A stretch of 64,000 nt of DNA from contig JADFXU010000008.1 in NCBI GenBank assembly GCA_015233365.1, forward strand, positions 1-64,000, written 5' to 3'. The notes beneath the pieces are model-generated. The model did not search any database, had not been told where the DNA came from, and was given only the letters and a program-made list of their open reading frames with translations. The translations under genes and the position numbers were made by a program. The stretch's first letter is position 1. Each line of letters begins with the position of its first letter. Source of the DNA: Nitrospirota bacterium. GTDB lineage: Bacteria > Nitrospirota > Thermodesulfovibrionia > Thermodesulfovibrionales > Dissulfurispiraceae. Of the stretch, positions 15,837-24,885 are shown piece by piece.

Positions 15837-16703
15837 ATGACCAACCCATGGATACCTCTGGCCCTGGCTTCAGCCTTTTTGCTTGCGACCAGCGATGCAC
15901 TGATAAAGAAAGCGCTTTCCGTTCATTCTGTGTATCTGATTGCCTGGCTCAGGCTCATGTTCTCGCTGCCGCTTCTCGTCGCTTGTCTCTTCTTTATACC
16001 CATCCCTCCGCTCGACAACGTCTTTTACAGAACTGTCCTGACAGCGCTGCCTCTGGAAACCATTACCGTGATACTGTACACGAAGGCATTGAAGACTTCT
16101 CCCATGAGCCTTACACTGCCATTTCTCTCCCTGACCCCCATATTTCTGATCATTGTTCCTTACCTTATTCTCGGTGAGAGGATATCTCTGCCCGGCATGA
16201 TCGGTGTCTTATGCATTGCTGCCGGAGGATATACTCTCAATATCGACAAATTCAGGGAAGGTGTTCTGGGTCCGTTTGCCGCAATAAAGAAAGAAAAAGG
16301 TGCGCTCATGATGATAGCTGTCGCCTTTATTTACAGTTTTACCTCCTCCCTCGGCAAAAAGGCCATCATGCACTCGTCCCCGGTTTTTTGCGGTGTTATT
16401 TATTATATCGGCCTCTTTGTGCTGTTCACTCCCATAGCCCTGTTCAAATCGCGCGGAGAATTTACAAAGGGAGCTGTTAGAGCCGCAATACTTCCAGGCA
16501 TGCTCGATTCTATCATGAACATAACCCATATGACAGCCATGAGCCTGACCAGGGTTGCCTATATGATTTCAGTGAAGCGGCTTAGCCTTCTGATAGGGGG
16601 TTTTTACGGCTATCTTTTCTTTAAGGAGCAGGGGATCAGGAGCCGCATGCTCGGAGCCGCTTTGATGTTCACAGGTTTTGTTGTGATAGTGCTGTATCAT
16701 TAA
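15837..16703 (+). CDS. EamA/DMT-family membrane transporter
   Basis: 288 aa with ten hydrophobic segments in two EamA repeats; LILGERISLPGMIGVLCIAAGG closes the first and FFKEQGIRSRMLGAALMFTGFV closes the second, both typical of the drug/metabolite exporter family. The ATG at 15837 has AAGGAG 6 bases upstream. Substrate unknown. It follows glgC by 47 bases and is probably in the same transcript. Confidence 0.85.
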   Translation: MTNPWIPLALASAFLLATSDALIKKALSVHSVYLIAWLRLMFSLPLLVACLFFIPIPPLDNVFYRTVLTALPLETITVILYTKALKTSPMSLTLPFLSLTPIFLIIVPYLILGERISLPGMIGVLCIAAGGYTLNIDKFREGVLGPFAAIKKEKGALMMIAVAFIYSFTSSLGKKAIMHSSPVFCGVIYYIGLFVLFTPIALFKSRGEFTKGAVRAAILPGMLDSIMNITHMTAMSLTRVAYMISVKRLSLLIGGFYGYLFFKEQGIRSRMLGAALMFTGFVVIVLYH

Positions 16704-16755
16704 ACCTTACCCATGCACTCGTGTCCCGACACCGGAGAAACAGGCCGGGGAGCGC

Positions 16756-16783
16756 TTGACTTTAGGTGCGAATTTGGTACAAT
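16756..16783 (+). promoter_or_regulatory. Sigma-70-type promoter upstream of cfa
   Basis: TTGACT at 16756-16761 and TACAAT at 16778-16783 are 16 bases apart, leaving a leader of about 100 bases before the cfa ATG. Confidence 0.5.
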
Positions 16784-16887
16784 TTCTTTATAAGTGCGGC
16801 GTCGGTCGCAGCTCAAATATTGCTGCGGAGGCTTTTAAATCCGGGTTTTGACGTGAGAAACTGAAATCGATTGTGTAAGCGGAATTT

Positions 16888-18000
16888 ATGGGATCTTCTG
16901 CGTTCAAATGTACCATTGACGAAATCTTTTCCGCCGCATGTATCACAATCAATGGCGCGCATCCTTTCGACATCAGTATCAATGATAAACGGTTTTATAA
17001 CCGGGTCATGAGAGACGGCAGTCTCGGGCTGGGAGAATCATATATGGAAGGCTGGTGGGACTGCGAAAGTCTTGACGAATTCTTCTGTCGACTCATGTCC
17101 TCCAGAGCCGAAGACAAGGTTAAAAATAATTGTATCTTGTTTCTGCGCTCTCTAATCGGGAATGTGAACAGCAAAGTCAGGGCCTTCCAGATCGGGGAAA
17201 GGCATTACGACCTGGGAAACGATCTCTTTCAGAAGATGCTCGACAGAAGGCTGACCTATAGCTGCGGCTACTGGAAAGGCGTGGACAATCTCGACAAGGC
17301 CCAGGAAGCCAAGCTTGACCTCACCTGCAGGAAGCTAGGCCTTCGGCCCGGTGACAGAATTCTCGACATCGGCTGCGGATGGGGAAGTCTAGTAAAATAT
17401 GCGGCTGAAAGATATGGGGTCGAAGCAGTCGGCATAACTGTCTCGAAAGAGCAGGCATTATATGCAAAAGACGTGTGCTCCGGGCTCCCTGTCGAAATAA
17501 GGTTGCAGGACTACCGGGACCTTAATGAAGACTTTGATCATATTGTTTCAGTCGGTATGTTCGAGCATGTCGGACACAAGAACCACCGGGCATATATGGA
17601 AATCGTCCGGAAGTGCCTTCGCGACGGCGGCCTTTTCCTGCTTCATACTATCGGAGAGACCTGCACGAAGATGTACAACGAGCCCTGGATCGACAAATAC
17701 ATCTTTCCCAACTCTCTTATTCCCTCTGCTAAACAGGTCAGCGGAGCCATAGAAAAAATATTTGTAATGGAAGACCTGCACAATTTCGGTGCTTATTACG
17801 ATCCTACGCTTATTTCATGGTTCAATAACTTCAACAGGAACTGGGATTCGTTGAAAAAGCGGTACGGCGACCGTTTTTATCGAATGTGGAAATACTATCT
17901 GCTGAGCAGCGCAGGAACATTCCGCGCGCGCTGCCTGCAGGTCTGGCAGATAGTGCTTTCCAAAGACGGAGTCCTGGGAGGATACAACCCCGTCCGATGA
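16888..18000 (+). CDS. cfa: Cyclopropane-fatty-acyl-phospholipid synthase
   Basis: 370 aa. The N-terminal lipid-binding part has GLGESYMEGWWDC; the SAM-binding motif is ILDIGCGWGSL, and YSCGYW and VGMFEHVGHKN are further Cfa signatures. It adds a methylene group from S-adenosylmethionine across the double bond of membrane unsaturated fatty acids, usually as a stress response. It is transcribed alone, convergent with the deacetylase gene, with a shared hairpin in the 18-base gap. Confidence 0.93.
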   Translation: MGSSAFKCTIDEIFSAACITINGAHPFDISINDKRFYNRVMRDGSLGLGESYMEGWWDCESLDEFFCRLMSSRAEDKVKNNCILFLRSLIGNVNSKVRAFQIGERHYDLGNDLFQKMLDRRLTYSCGYWKGVDNLDKAQEAKLDLTCRKLGLRPGDRILDIGCGWGSLVKYAAERYGVEAVGITVSKEQALYAKDVCSGLPVEIRLQDYRDLNEDFDHIVSVGMFEHVGHKNHRAYMEIVRKCLRDGGLFLLHTIGETCTKMYNEPWIDKYIFPNSLIPSAKQVSGAIEKIFVMEDLHNFGAYYDPTLISWFNNFNRNWDSLKKRYGDRFYRMWKYYLLSSAGTFRARCLQVWQIVLSKDGVLGGYNPVR

Positions 18001-18022
18001 CGGCTTTTTACGAAACCGTCAT
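17997..18022. terminator. Hairpin between convergent genes, made of the dispersed repeat
   Basis: GACGG at 17999-18003 pairs with CCGTC at 18016-18020 around the repeat core TTTTTACGAAA, shared with 3020-3030. It fills the gap between two convergent stop codons and may serve both directions. The stem is short and there is no clean T-run. Confidence 0.35.
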
Positions 18023-18945
18023 TTGAGCATTTCTTCCATTGTTATGCTTACACCATTGCTGAGTGCGGTAATGTTGTAGCCGCCTTCAAGTGAAAAGACA
18101 ACCGGGATATGCTCAGGATCCGGCAGAGATGAGAGTATGCAGGAAACGATAGTTCGAATCCCCTCATCAGTTACGCGCAACCCTGCAAGAGGGTCATTTG
18201 CATGTATATCGTATCCGGCTGAGACAAGGAGTATGTCGGGGCCGAATTCTTTCACCAATCCGGGAAGCACTTCACAGTAAGCAGATTCGTACTCCTTGTC
18301 GCCGTAACCATGGTGCATGGGGACGTTATAGGTAAATCCCTCGCCCTTGCCCTGTCCCCGTTCGGCCTTGCCGCCCGTGCCCGGATAGTGCGGGGATTGA
18401 TGGGTGCTGAAATAAAAAACAGTATCGTCCTCGTAAAAAATGTGCTGCGTTCCATTGCCGTGATGGACATCGAAATCAACAATAAAGACCTTTTTAAAGC
18501 CTGCCTGTTGAGCAGAGCGGGCAGCGATAGCGACATTGTTAAAAATGCAGAAACCCATTGCCCTGTATGCCTCAGCATGATGGCCGGGCGGCCTCACCGC
18601 ACAGAACGCCCGCAGTATCTCTCCCGACTTGCATTTCCGCACCGCATCAATGACGGCGCCTGCGGCAAAGAGGGCCGCTTCAAGGCTGTCCTCCGACATA
18701 TATGTATCGGGATCGAGATGACCTGTTCCAAAGCTCATCACTTTGCTGATATAGTTATCCGTATGGACCAGGGCAATGTCACTGTGTTCAGCTTTTGACG
18801 GGGATATCTGGATAATATTCTTCCAGAAAGGAGCGCTGCCGAGTCTGCCGGTTATTGCTATCAACCGCTCTCTTGACTCCGGATGCCCAAGCGGAGTGGC
18901 ATGTTTCAGGAAAACAGGGCTATAGACGAAGCCGACTTTTCGCAT
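18019..18945 (-). CDS. Histone deacetylase family (class II, AcuC/HdaH-like) deacetylase
   Basis: 308 aa. Zinc-site and catalytic motifs are intact: RPPGHHAEAYRAMGFCIFNN (charge-relay His pair), DFDVHHGNGTQHIFY (zinc ligands), and SAGYDIHANDPLAGL. In bacteria such enzymes remove acetyl groups from lysines or from acetylated amines such as acetylpolyamines; the substrate here is unknown. Monocistronic, convergent with cfa and divergent from the reductase gene at 19043. Confidence 0.92.
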   Translation of the reverse strand: MRKVGFVYSPVFLKHATPLGHPESRERLIAITGRLGSAPFWKNIIQISPSKAEHSDIALVHTDNYISKVMSFGTGHLDPDTYMSEDSLEAALFAAGAVIDAVRKCKSGEILRAFCAVRPPGHHAEAYRAMGFCIFNNVAIAARSAQQAGFKKVFIVDFDVHHGNGTQHIFYEDDTVFYFSTHQSPHYPGTGGKAERGQGKGEGFTYNVPMHHGYGDKEYESAYCEVLPGLVKEFGPDILLVSAGYDIHANDPLAGLRVTDEGIRTIVSCILSSLPDPEHIPVVFSLEGGYNITALSNGVSITMEEMLK

Positions 18946-18974
18946 TTGACAATTATACTATACTTCATTATGAA
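18946..18974 (+). promoter_or_regulatory. Promoter of the AhpF-like reductase gene
   Basis: TTGACA at 18946-18951 and TATGAA at 18969-18974 are 17 bases apart. An AT-rich leader of about 65 bases follows, with GAGGAGA before the GTG start. Confidence 0.45.
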
Positions 18975-19042
18975 TTAGTGAAAGATTCTTGATATAATAA
19001 AAAATTAATACAGTTTCGACAGAAGACGGTTAGAGGAGAACA

Positions 19043-20653
19043 GTGGAAAATCAATCCGAGGCAATACTTCCCGAGGAAACAAAAAAAATCCTCCGGGATA
19101 CGTTCAAGCAGCTGAAAGATCCTGTCGAGGTGGAGGTTTTTCTGAACAAAGAGGCCAGCCAGTTTAACGAGGCGACCACTTTGCTGCTCAAGGGAATCGC
19201 CGAGTTGACTGACAAGGTCAAAGTGCGCTTTTTCACACTGGATAGTGATGAGGCGAAGCGGAAAGAGATCACCCGTTCACCGACTGTTCTTATAAGCCCT
19301 GACAAATTCAAAATCAGCTATGTCGGCTCTCCTGTGGGAGAAGAAGGACGCACGCTGATAATGGCCATTATTCTGGCGTCGAACAACAGCGGCATTATAT
19401 CCGAACAGGCATTGAGGAGGCTTTTGGACTTGAAGGAGCCGAGACATATCCAGGTCTTTGTCTCTCCGTCCTGTCCTTACTGCCCGCAGCACGCACTTGT
19501 TGCCATATCAACCGCTATTGCGTTGCCTGATCTCATTACAGTGGAAGTGATCGAAATGTACGAGAACAGGGACTATGTGGATAAATATCATATAATCACA
19601 GTCCCATTTACTGTCATAAACGGGGTGCCGCTCGGAACAGGTGTCCGTCCGCCCGAGATATTTGTCGAGGAGATTCTTACCCTTTCATCGGCTGAGCTGA
19701 AAGCCGCCTCTTTTTCGGGGGAAGTTGTGGATCTGGACGTAGCAATCATCGGCGGCGGCCCCGGCGGACTTGCCGCCGGTATCTATGCGGGACGGAGCGG
19801 CCTGAAAACCGCCGTAATTGAAAAGGCGACGGTAGGGGGGCAGGTGCTCATAACTCCGGTTGTGGAGAATTACCCTGGTTACAGCCAGATAGCCGGGAAA
19901 AACCTTGTCGATATTATGTACCAGCAGGCATTGCAGTACACATATATTTTTGAAAATGAAGGGGTCATTGATGTCACAAAGGTGAATGAGACATTCGAGC
20001 TGAAAACTGCCGTAAGGATATTCAGGGCAAAGGGCATTATATTTGTAACAGGAGCCGAACATAAGAAACTCGATGCCCCCGGAGAAAAAAACCTGTACGG
20101 CAGGGGTGTGAGTTATTGCGCGACATGCGACGGCTATTTTTTCAAGGATGGCGGGAGGGTAATAGTTGTGGGAGGGGGGAACTCCGCGGCAACCGACGCA
20201 TTATACCTGAACAGTATTGGAGCGCACGTCACGATCGTTCATCGCGGTCCCGCAATGAGGGCTGAAGCCTTTCTCCAAAAGAGCCTGACCGAGAGGAAAA
20301 TCCCTATCCTCTGGGACACTGTGGTCGAAAAAATTTATGGAAAAGACCGCGTGGATGCTGTCCGACTCAAAAACCTCAAGAAGCCGTCTCTCAAAGAAAT
20401 GCGCATTGACGGTGTATTCATTTCAATCGGCTACACCCCGAATAATGAACTTGGAAAGATGCTCAACCTGCCAATGGACAAGGAAGGTTATATCAAGGCC
20501 GACAGCAGCCAGAGGACCTCTGTGCATCTGGTTTATGCGGCAGGCGATGTGACCGGAGGGGTAAAACAAATAGCTACCGCAGTAGGGCAGGGCTCTGTTG
20601 CCGCCATATCGGCCTTTGAAGATTTGTCCAGCCCCTACTGGAAGAAAAAATAG
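19043..20653 (+). CDS. AhpF-like thioredoxin reductase with N-terminal tandem thioredoxin-fold domain
   Basis: 536 aa from a GTG with GAGGAG upstream. Residues 1-220 form two thioredoxin-like folds, the second with the redox pair CPYC (144-147). The rest is a thioredoxin-reductase module: FAD motif AIIGGGPGGLAAG (around 234-246), redox CATC (359-362), and an NAD(P)-binding GGGNSAATDA. This is the plan of AhpF, which passes electrons from NAD(P)H through the N-terminal CXXC to a peroxiredoxin. No ahpC is adjacent, so the partner must lie elsewhere or be a thioredoxin-type protein. Confidence 0.9.
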   Translation: MENQSEAILPEETKKILRDTFKQLKDPVEVEVFLNKEASQFNEATTLLLKGIAELTDKVKVRFFTLDSDEAKRKEITRSPTVLISPDKFKISYVGSPVGEEGRTLIMAIILASNNSGIISEQALRRLLDLKEPRHIQVFVSPSCPYCPQHALVAISTAIALPDLITVEVIEMYENRDYVDKYHIITVPFTVINGVPLGTGVRPPEIFVEEILTLSSAELKAASFSGEVVDLDVAIIGGGPGGLAAGIYAGRSGLKTAVIEKATVGGQVLITPVVENYPGYSQIAGKNLVDIMYQQALQYTYIFENEGVIDVTKVNETFELKTAVRIFRAKGIIFVTGAEHKKLDAPGEKNLYGRGVSYCATCDGYFFKDGGRVIVVGGGNSAATDALYLNSIGAHVTIVHRGPAMRAEAFLQKSLTERKIPILWDTVVEKIYGKDRVDAVRLKNLKKPSLKEMRIDGVFISIGYTPNNELGKMLNLPMDKEGYIKADSSQRTSVHLVYAAGDVTGGVKQIATAVGQGSVAAISAFEDLSSPYWKKK

Positions 20654-20764
20654 AGAAGAGTGTTTTTTCCTCACCATGGCTATTCTTTGTTGTAACCTTG
20701 TTACCTTTTTGACCGACTTAAATAACGTAAAAAGTTATTCTTTCCTCGCAGCTGGAGGGGTAAA

Positions 20765-20968
20765 ATGTCCTGTCAATATTTTAATGAAGACTATGTGGGT
20801 TTTTGCGGCGTAACGGAATTCTCATATATTCCCAGCATAAATGATATGGAGCAACTCTGCTTTAAAAACTTCCTTGACTGTCCGGTCTTTAACGAATTTC
20901 AGGACAGCCATAGTCCGTCCGGAAGGACAACAATATTGTCCGGAGATTGTGTTTCCAGGTGTAAATAG
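20765..20968 (+). CDS. Small cysteine-rich protein, function unknown
   Basis: 67 aa with a well-placed GGAGGGG ribosome site. Cysteines at 3, 14, 32, 39, 62 and 66 and the aromatic context (CQYFNEDYVGFC, then CFKNFLDCP) look like a small metal- or cluster-binding fold rather than random sequence. Similar short proteins of the pattern CxYF...GFC...FC...CP occur in anaerobes but I cannot name a family. It has its own untranslated flanks on both sides. Confidence 0.5.
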   Translation: MSCQYFNEDYVGFCGVTEFSYIPSINDMEQLCFKNFLDCPVFNEFQDSHSPSGRTTILSGDCVSRCK

Positions 20969-21023
20969 ACCCTATTCGGCTTTCTTCCGAAGTCTCGGTT
21001 TTGCCCCGATTTTGCAAACCCCC

Positions 21024-21052
21024 TTGATAAAAAAGAGGTTATCCGCTATATT
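21024..21052 (+). promoter_or_regulatory. Promoter of the NifU-like/peptide-salvage operon
   Basis: TTGATA at 21024-21029 and TATATT at 21047-21052 are 17 bases apart; the first gene starts at 21131 after GGAGGAG. No other promoter of this quality is seen before 30748. Confidence 0.55.
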
Positions 21053-21130
21053 AATAAAAACGCCGCGGGGAGATTTGCGCTGACCTGTATGCGTGCCCGA
21101 AGAAAAGTGCTTTTGGGGCGTGGAGGAGAA

Positions 21131-21355
21131 ATGATTACAAAAGAGAAAGTTGAGGAAGTGCTGGGTAAAATCAGGGTAGGACTGAAATCAGAGGGTGGGG
21201 ATATTGAATTAATTGAAATAAAAGACGATATAGTATATGTCAGGTTAAGGGGAGCATGCGGCACATGTCCAATGTCCTCCCTTACCTTGAAGAACTGGGT
21301 TGAGTCCACAATGAAAAAGGAGATCCCGGAGGTTAAAGCTGTCCAGGCGGTATGA
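21131..21355 (+). CDS. NifU-like C-terminal domain (Nfu-type) iron-sulfur carrier
   Basis: 74 aa, a stand-alone Nfu domain. The cluster-binding CXXC is in RGACGTCPMSSLTLKNWVE; the N-terminal EVLGKIRVGLKSEGGDIEL is also typical. Two such monomers hold one [4Fe-4S] cluster and hand it to apo-proteins. The ATG at 21131 has GGAGGAG just upstream. Its stop overlaps the ATG of the amidase gene by four bases, so it is translationally coupled to genes with no obvious Fe-S need. Confidence 0.9.
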   Translation: MITKEKVEEVLGKIRVGLKSEGGDIELIEIKDDIVYVRLRGACGTCPMSSLTLKNWVESTMKKEIPEVKAVQAV

Positions 21356-22698
21356 TTCATTCAGGCTATAAAGGGCATGGGGGCTTGTGCACGGGTGCCG
21401 GAGTCAAACTCTGGAACCACGCCGGTCTTTGTGTTCTCTTTATCTTTTTTTCCTCTTTTTTAGCTCTGCTTTCCCATGCTGCCGACAACCCGGTCGAAGT
21501 CAAGGGGCTCAGATACCATGTAACTTCGGAATACTTACGGGTTGTTATTGATCTTTCCGGTTCCCTGGACATTCCAAAGGCCACCAGACTCTCCGGCCCT
21601 GAACGGCTGTTTCTGGATCTCAAAAATGCAAAACTTCCAAAAGAGTTGCAGAAGAATTACCCCGTAAATGATCCATTGATAAAGTCCGTCAGGCTTGGCC
21701 AGTTTGATGCGAGCACAGTGAGAATTGTTTTTGATCTCGCCACGCCGGGGTACGACTATAAGATATTCAATCTTGAAGACCCGAGCCGGCTCATCATAGA
21801 TATTTTCTCCAAGTCGTCCGATAAAAAAAATCAGGAGCCGGGGAACATTGAAAAACCCGCGGAACCTTCCGGTCCGGTGCCGAACAGAGAGGCGAGCTTA
21901 ATACAAAGGAAAATAGTTATCGATGCTGGCCACGGCGGCCATGACTCAGGCGCGGTCGGGCCGACAGGACTTCGCGAGAAGGATGTGGTCCTGGATATCG
22001 CTCTCAGGATGAGGAGCATAATAAACAGCCAATACCCCATATACAAGGTGATACTTACCCGCGACAGCGATGTATTTGTCCCGCTGCCCGAGCGGGCAAA
22101 GATCGCCAATAAAAACGATGCGGATTTTTTCCTGTCTGTTCACGCCAATGCGAGTCCTAACAGGAAGGCAAGGGGCATTGAGACTTATCTGCTTAACTGG
22201 ACAAACGACGAAGAGGCGTTAAGGGTTGCTGCGCGGGAAAACGCCATATCAGTAAAACGGATGAAGCAGGTGCAGAGCGAACTCGGCGTTATCCTCGCCT
22301 CGCTGGACAGGGACAGGAAGCGGGACGGATCGCTCAATCTTGCCGGAAATATCCAGCGCTCTCTCATAGGGGAAATAAAACCCCAGTATCCCAAAGTCGC
22401 CGATCTCGGCGTCAAGCAGGCGTTATTTTACGTTCTCGTTGACGCACAGATGCCTTCAGCACTTGCAGAAGTGTCCTTTATAAGCAATCCGGAAGAAGAA
22501 AAACTGCTGTCTGACGGAGCTTACAGGCAGAAGATTGCGGCTTCGCTTGTGGATGGAATAAATGCTTATTTTTCTTCAGTGCCCCAGCGGCGGGTGGTGT
22601 CCAATGGCATGGCCCGGAATACAGACTATGGAAGCTATGATGCCGATGCGGGGGTGTCCGGGGTCAACAAAATAAAATACATCAGGAATTCCAGGTAG
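21352..22698 (+). CDS. amiC: N-acetylmuramoyl-L-alanine amidase with AMIN domain (AmiC type)
   Basis: 448 aa. A signal anchor (about residues 24-43) precedes an AMIN domain (about 50-145, binds peptidoglycan or septal sites) and an Amidase_3 catalytic domain (about 185-410) with zinc motifs VIDAGHGGHDSGA, the Glu in GLREKDVVLD, SVHANA, and the catalytic EVSFISN. It cuts the bond between muramic acid and the stem peptide in the periplasm, releasing stem peptides. ATG overlaps the preceding stop. A natural source of substrate for the peptidase and permease genes downstream. Confidence 0.92.
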   Translation: MIHSGYKGHGGLCTGAGVKLWNHAGLCVLFIFFSSFLALLSHAADNPVEVKGLRYHVTSEYLRVVIDLSGSLDIPKATRLSGPERLFLDLKNAKLPKELQKNYPVNDPLIKSVRLGQFDASTVRIVFDLATPGYDYKIFNLEDPSRLIIDIFSKSSDKKNQEPGNIEKPAEPSGPVPNREASLIQRKIVIDAGHGGHDSGAVGPTGLREKDVVLDIALRMRSIINSQYPIYKVILTRDSDVFVPLPERAKIANKNDADFFLSVHANASPNRKARGIETYLLNWTNDEEALRVAARENAISVKRMKQVQSELGVILASLDRDRKRDGSLNLAGNIQRSLIGEIKPQYPKVADLGVKQALFYVLVDAQMPSALAEVSFISNPEEEKLLSDGAYRQKIAASLVDGINAYFSSVPQRRVVSNGMARNTDYGSYDADAGVSGVNKIKYIRNSR

Positions 22699-22702
22699 AT
22701 CA

Positions 22703-23323
22703 TTGTCTGCAGGCATTAATCTCTTGCTTTACACCTTTTTGGCCGTTCTCGTATTTATTTCAGGCAGCATTCAGTTGCACATGATAATAACTGCAAGTAT
22801 CGTGTTCTCTCTTTTCTCCCTTCCGTTCAAAAGGGTCAGGAGCGGCATTGTCCCAATATCACTTTTCCTGGGTTTTACATTTTTCAGTAATTTGTTTTAC
22901 CAGTCGGGCAGGGTTATTGCGGTGGCGGGGCCGCTTACAGTCACCGAAGAGGGACTCAGAATCGCGGCTGTTCGCGCGGCAAGAGTTTTCGATATGGTAT
23001 ACGCTGCTAAAATACTGACGCACATTACGCCACTTGAGGAAATGATCTGTTCACTGAGGAAATTGTTTCAGCCTCTAGGACGGTTCGGCCTTCCAGTACA
23101 TGATTTTTTCTCCATTATGACGCTCACTCTGCAGTGCTTTCCCGTACTGAAGCAAAAGCTCTACGCAAAGTACAGTGAGGCAAAAATGCAGGCTGGACCA
23201 AATTCCGTATCAACTGTGAAGATGATGGCATCTTTTATGGTCCCGCTTTTCGTTGAAAGCATGGCTGACCCGGAAAAATTCTTCATGAGCGGTGCGGCGG
23301 ACAACGAGACGGAGGGAAAATGA
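22703..23323 (+). CDS. EcfT/CbiQ-like energy-coupling transmembrane protein
   Basis: 206 aa from a TTG. Four to five hydrophobic segments and the EcfT-type cytoplasmic coupling helices: AAVRAARVFDMVYAAKIL and EEMICSLRKLFQPL resemble the A-R-G-bearing coupling motifs, partly degenerate. EcfT links a substrate-binding S component to paired ATPases in ECF vitamin/metal importers. Neither an S component nor EcfA ATPases are nearby, so it either uses subunits encoded elsewhere or has changed role. Starts 4 bases after the amidase stop, and its stop overlaps the next ATG. Confidence 0.7.
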   Translation: MSAGINLLLYTFLAVLVFISGSIQLHMIITASIVFSLFSLPFKRVRSGIVPISLFLGFTFFSNLFYQSGRVIAVAGPLTVTEEGLRIAAVRAARVFDMVYAAKILTHITPLEEMICSLRKLFQPLGRFGLPVHDFFSIMTLTLQCFPVLKQKLYAKYSEAKMQAGPNSVSTVKMMASFMVPLFVESMADPEKFFMSGAADNETEGK

Positions 23324-24885
23324 TCCGGTACTTTATTGAAAACGGCACGGTGCTCGAAGGCAGCGGTGAGGCGCCGCGCGAGATTAATATCGGTATTGAC
23401 AACGACAGAATAGTCTATACTGGCAGTGAAAGAATTGATGCTGAAAGGGCCATCGATGCGCGCGGATTTGTTGTTGCCCCCGGGTTTATCGACACGCATG
23501 CGCATTCGGAGTTCACGGTCCTTGCGGATGGAAGGGCTGAAGGAAAGGTTTGCCAGGGTGTTACAACAGAGATAAACGGCAACTGCGGTCTCTCTGCCGC
23601 CCCCCTCTACGGCGAAGCGTTGGCGCGCAGAGAGGCTGATATGGAGGAGTTGAGCATAACGGAGCGGTGGTCGACCTTCGGCGAGTTTTTCGCACTTCTG
23701 GAAAAAAAAGGCATTGCAATAAATTTTGCTACGCTCTGCGGTCACGGAAATATAAGGGCCTCGGTGATCGGGTACAGGGATTCAGCTGCAGGCAGCGGTG
23801 ACCTGACGGGTATGAAGGGGCTTTTATCGGATGCTGTTTCAGCGGGAGCGAAAGGCTTGTCCACAGGGCTTATCTATCCCCCCGGCATTTATTCGGACAC
23901 GTCCGAGCTGACTGCCCTGGCAAGCATCCTTGGAAGTCGCCACGGTATTTATGCCTCTCACATGAGGAGCGAGGGCGATGCCCTTATCGAGTCCATTATG
24001 GAAATGCTGGAGATAGGCAGGGGTGCAGGCGTGCCTGTCCATATTTCTCACCTTAAGACTGCCGGGGAACGGAACTGGTGGAAGATAGATGACGCGATAC
24101 GGCTGGTTGAAACGGCGAAGAGCGAAGGCGTGGTAGTAACATGCGACCGCTACCCTTATGTAGCTGCCGGCACTGACCTTGATACAGTGCTGCCTTCATG
24201 GGTATATGAAGGCGGAGTGGAAGAGGAACTGGCGCGGCTCAGGGACCCGCAAACTGCTGGTCGCATCAAGTCCGAAATCGGCCTTAAAGACGACAATTAC
24301 TGGAAAGGGGTTTATGTCTCCTCGACGGTAAATCCTGAAAACAGGTGGATGGAGGGAGAAAACATCTTTGATATCGCCTCGAAGATGGGACGAAGTATTA
24401 TGGACGCGCTGCTGGAATTGCTCATTCATGAACGGGCGAGGACCGGTGCGATCTTTTTTTCGATGAGCGAAGATAATCTCAGGAGATTTTTGTCTCTCCC
24501 ATACCTTATGATAGGCTCTGACAGTTCTGTCCGGTCTTTTTCAGGACCGACATGTTACGGCAAGCCTCATCCCAGGGGGTTCGGCAGTTTTCCGAGATTT
24601 ATCGGTAAATATGTCCGGGATGAACGTCTTGTGGGACTGCCGGATGCAATAAGGAGAATGACCTCTCTCCCTGCAGCCACTTTTGGTCTTACTGACAGGG
24701 GCGTTATCAGGGAAGGGGCGTATGCCGATATCGTTATTTTCGATTATGCGCGCATTATAGATACGGCGACATTCAGGGAGCCTTTCAGCAGACCCAAGGG
24801 CATCGAGTACGTTTTTGTGAACGGGCATCTTGCAATGGATGCCGGGACTCTCACAGGGACTCTTTCAGGCAGGGTGCTTCTGTGA
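23320..24885 (+). CDS. N-acyl-D-amino-acid deacylase (D-aminoacylase)
   Basis: 521 aa, amidohydrolase fold. Signatures: APGFIDTHAHSEF (metal His pair), TTEINGNCGLSAAP, YASHMRSEGD, and a late SDSSVR metal Asp. Members remove N-acyl groups from D-amino acids or cleave D-amino-acid dipeptides. Its place beside a murein amidase and peptide permeases suggests action on D-residue peptides from the cell wall (inference). Overlaps neighbours at both ends by ATGA and GTGA junctions. Confidence 0.9.
   Translation: MIRYFIENGTVLEGSGEAPREINIGIDNDRIVYTGSERIDAERAIDARGFVVAPGFIDTHAHSEFTVLADGRAEGKVCQGVTTEINGNCGLSAAPLYGEALARREADMEELSITERWSTFGEFFALLEKKGIAINFATLCGHGNIRASVIGYRDSAAGSGDLTGMKGLLSDAVSAGAKGLSTGLIYPPGIYSDTSELTALASILGSRHGIYASHMRSEGDALIESIMEMLEIGRGAGVPVHISHLKTAGERNWWKIDDAIRLVETAKSEGVVVTCDRYPYVAAGTDLDTVLPSWVYEGGVEEELARLRDPQTAGRIKSEIGLKDDNYWKGVYVSSTVNPENRWMEGENIFDIASKMGRSIMDALLELLIHERARTGAIFFSMSEDNLRRFLSLPYLMIGSDSSVRSFSGPTCYGKPHPRGFGSFPRFIGKYVRDERLVGLPDAIRRMTSLPAATFGLTDRGVIREGAYADIVIFDYARIIDTATFREPFSRPKGIEYVFVNGHLAMDAGTLTGTLSGRVLL

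Larger units (their letters stand above)
20654..21130. other. Intergenic stretch with weak terminator, one small ORF and a promoter
   Basis: Between the reductase and the NifU-like gene. GTAAC/GTTAC (20692-20704) followed by CTTTTT is a weak terminator for the reductase. A 67-codon cysteine-rich gene lies at 20765-20968, and a good promoter at 21024-21052. Nothing else is seen. Confidence 0.5.

Noticed and set aside
18145-18165. T-loop-like GTTCGAATCC on the plus strand
   Set aside because: It lies inside the deacetylase coding sequence and no acceptor or anticodon stem can be folded around it.
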